NCBI GenBank assembly: GCA_029260795.1
Contig: JAJDCO010000057.1
Location: 82,003-146,002 of the forward strand
DNA length: 64,000 nucleotides
Reading direction: 5' to 3'
DNA from: Planctomycetota bacterium
Lineage (GTDB): Bacteria > Planctomycetota > OFTM77
The translations under genes and the position numbers were made by a program. A model generated the notes under the pieces. That model was not told the origin of the DNA, did not search any database, and saw only the letters and a program-made list of their open reading frames with translations. Below, piece by piece: positions 63,301 to 64,000 of this stretch. Numbering within the stretch: the stretch's first letter is position 1; every line of letters starts with the position of its first letter.

Positions 63301-63490
63301 TCTGGATCAGCACCCGGCCAGGCATCGTGCGCGAAAGCGCGACGGCGGGAGCGTTCGGTCCCGCCTGGACCGGCACGAACTGCACGGTCGGGTCGGGAGT
63401 GGCGAGGTCCTGTTGACTCCACGCGACGGGAGCCTGGATGAGCAGGCCGACGACGGCGAAGAAAAACAACGATCGGGAATCTCGAATCAT
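60374..63490 (-). CDS. Secreted subtilase (S8) with three C-terminal MAM-like modules
   Basis: A 1,038-residue exported serine protease; GAGGAGG before ATG 63490 and a signal peptide (LFFFAVVGLLIQAPVAWS) mark the start. A prodomain (about 25-165) precedes the S8 domain with Asp229 (IAIIDSGVNVGHPD), His263 (SAGHGTACAGV) and Ser459 (FNGTSCSTPYAAG). A CWNCGGHASG insert lies before the catalytic Asp. Three near-identical jelly-roll modules follow, each with YSTGFESG-type start, SFRWKEFGDETHSQDG, FVVKFQQYDNY and DGFAFDEIS end, joined by glycine-rich linkers. All catalytic residues are present. The modules probably bind the cell surface or polysaccharide. Confidence 0.95.
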   Translation of the reverse strand: MIRDSRSLFFFAVVGLLIQAPVAWSQQDLATPDPTVQFVPVQAGPNAPAVALSRTMPGRVLIQITQESLDQASLDRAWRGDRPQLFTPTGLDGLDAVLFTAGVSGISRAYIDTKNVQLGFELGLDRWYMATVEAGANTEALARVLRDLPEVEDASPDYRAFPADVPNDPLHGSHWGHNNTAQMLDYCWNCGGHASGSPVGTVGFDSNAQAAWDAPQGYGATSVVIAIIDSGVNVGHPDLRQVAGWDYGDNDSNADDNSASAGHGTACAGVAAAINNNGLGSAGIAGNCSIMPLKVANSAGSMSFSSVANAIIHSADNGADIASLSLGAAISNDPGTSSAIVYANGNGVTILAATANSNKTTIDYPANHASVIGVGAASPCGERKRSSSNSGEVNPGVSTDPNGYTCDGERWWGSNYGTNSQDAAGAVDVIAPTILPTTDIQGGGGYDPGNYSQWFNGTSCSTPYAAGVCALIVSANPSFTPAQVRAQLVSTCQDVTSVESGVGWDRYTGYGMVDAEAAVGGGGGPGGPDYATIPYTTGFESGTFDSSWTSTQGVEGRILVTTANGPSAGSYHVTMDDAVSAGSYSQNEIRLHLDLSGESQVDLSFRWKEFGDETHSQDGVYFSDNGGSSFVKVANLDGGSTTNNTWQTVALDLDSLASGAGLSLSSTFVVKFQQYDNYPIASDGFAFDEISVQVGGGGGGPDYSTLPYSTGFESGSLDTYWSTTLGAEGRIQVTSANGPYAGSQHLTMDDTLNGGAYSQNEAWLRLDLSGETEVDLSFRWKEFGDETHTQDGIYFSSNGGSSFTKVHDLNGQSFTNNTWQLVSLDLDALASGAGLSLTSTFVVKFQQYDNYAIATDGFAFDEISVAAGSGGGGNRATVPYSNGFESGSLDAFWTTTPGTEGRILVTTANAPYAGSYHLTMDDSVNGGAYSQNEAALACDFSGQSQVSLSFRWKEFGDETHSQDGIYFSDNNGATYTKVYSLNGGSTPNNTWQLVSLDLDALAASAGLSLNSTFVIKFQQYDNYAIATDGFAFDAISIN
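60377..61909 (-). repeat. Three tandem in-gene repeats of about 510 bp
   Basis: Units lie at about 60377-60871, 60896-61390 and 61415-61909, each encoding about 165 residues plus linker. Long identical nucleotide runs are shared (for example CTCGTCACCGAACTCCTTCC), so the copies are recent or homogenised by recombination. Confidence 0.85.
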
Positions 63491-63764
63491 CGATCGGATC
63501 CTCCTCGGGTGGAATTGTTGAAGGCATTCTTCTTGGGAGGAAGATCGTACGGCCGGGCCAGATCCCGCACAAGGGTTTCAGTCTCCGAAACTGCGCGGAT
63601 CTCCGACGAAGTGAGCCTCGCCGTCAACTGGATCGGCCGTTCATGAGTCATTGGAGGCGGCCTCAATGCCGCCAGCTGCCGGTCGCTCGAGCGAGAGACG
63701 ACCCAGATCAGCCCGCCTCGCTTCGGCAAGCGGTTACGCCAGATGATTCGCTTCGTCCTGAGGG
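63491..63764. other. Region upstream of the subtilase, no gene seen
   Basis: Frames here are antisense to the start of the insertion sequence or open by chance. It should contain the subtilase promoter. Confidence 0.4.
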
Positions 63765-64000
63765 GGGGTGTGGATATCTTTGTGGACAACTTTACGGGGT
63801 TTTCTCGGCTTGAGAAGACAGGGGGCCGCCCCGTAGAACCTTGGTAGTAAACCAACAAACCAAGGGAGGGCGACCCCATGTCCGAGACGACGATCTTGAT
63901 CGAGATTCCGGCGGAACTCAAGGGAATCGCTGACGCGTTTCAAGACCTGATCACTTCCGTCGAGCGAAGCATGGAAGGGGCAGCCGGCGGAGCTGCCATC
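63765..64000 (+). mobile_element. Left end of an insertion sequence (boundary approximate)
   Basis: The base composition changes near 63765, with TGTGGATATCTTTGTGGACA, and a hairpin of CCTTGGT/ACCAAGG (63839-63845 and 63859-63865) precedes a transposase-like start. The terminal inverted repeat and target duplication cannot be confirmed because the right end is outside the window. Confidence 0.5.
63878..64000 (+). CDS. Transposase N-terminus, possibly ISKra4-type, cut by window edge
   Basis: Forty-one codons are visible after GGGAGGG and ATG 63878: MSETTILIEIPAELKGIADA, then FQDLITSVERSMEGAAGGAA. This opening resembles the N-termini of ISKra4-family transposases that I recall, which start with an IEIPxEL segment and an amphipathic helix. 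The catalytic DDE part is beyond the window, so family assignment is tentative. Confidence 0.5.
   Translation, partial: MSETTILIEIPAELKGIADAFQDLITSVERSMEGAAGGAAI

Noticed and set aside
63487..63921. A minus-strand frame of 144 codons at the right end
   Set aside because: It runs antisense through the transposase start and the insertion-sequence end.

Overview
The window is GC-rich chromosomal DNA, most probably from a planctomycete (Planctomycetota). The best evidence is the coupled pair at 25.3-29.8 kb: a PSCyt1/DUF1549/DUF1553 cytochrome protein followed by a Tat-exported DUF1501 protein, which is a hallmark of that phylum. Supporting evidence is the wealth of secreted beta-propeller and beta-helix proteins, the ECF sigma factor coupled to a TPR serine/threonine kinase, and an LTxxQ-like protein pair. 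A deep-branching high-GC planctomycete lineage is an inference from style only. Nothing here looks like phage structural or plasmid replication genes.

Left end (1-9.6 kb): a defence-like accessory block lies on the 3' side of a tRNA-Pro(CGG). It holds the C-terminal part of a YprA/MZB(DUF1998)-type helicase with a nuclease-like tail, a coupled gene that fuses a RelE/ParE-like domain to a UvrD-type helicase, an HNH endonuclease and a Fic AMP-transferase. Short remnants of an HNH 3' end flank the fic gene. This is the best candidate in the window for an under-described system.

9.8-24.6 kb: secreted proteins (BNR_4 plus two DNRLRE/CBM96-like modules, a kelch propeller, a sortilin-like BNR propeller, a WD40-like lipoprotein), a block of three 152-bp tandem repeats, and a tightly coupled operon of BlaI-type repressor, M56 membrane protease and a trypsin-thioredoxin fusion, with a candidate BlaI operator upstream.

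24.6-33.4 kb: an M28 peptidase relic, a 24-residue membrane peptide, the PSD1/DUF1501 pair, a dispersed repeat (second copy at 39.5 kb), a zinc metallopeptidase and two coupled membrane-anchored LTxxQ-like proteins.

33.4-48.2 kb: a TPR serine/threonine kinase, a sugar transporter/sugar epimerase operon, a Rieske oxygenase, a secreted beta-helix protein, a large carboxypeptidase-regulatory-repeat protein, a broken AlkD DNA-repair gene, and a PDZ protein ending in a thioredoxin-like domain without cysteines.

48.2-64 kb: two secreted propeller proteins, the ECF sigma/kinase operon, a Tat-exported protein of unknown function, a LytS/LytTR two-component pair, a sialate-O-acetylesterase-like enzyme, a secreted subtilase with three near-identical C-terminal modules, and the left end of an insertion sequence. 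Four of the secreted proteins appear to share a roughly 110-130-residue beta-rich domain that I cannot match to a named family. Start codons were refined from ribosome binding sites, ATGA overlaps and signal peptides.
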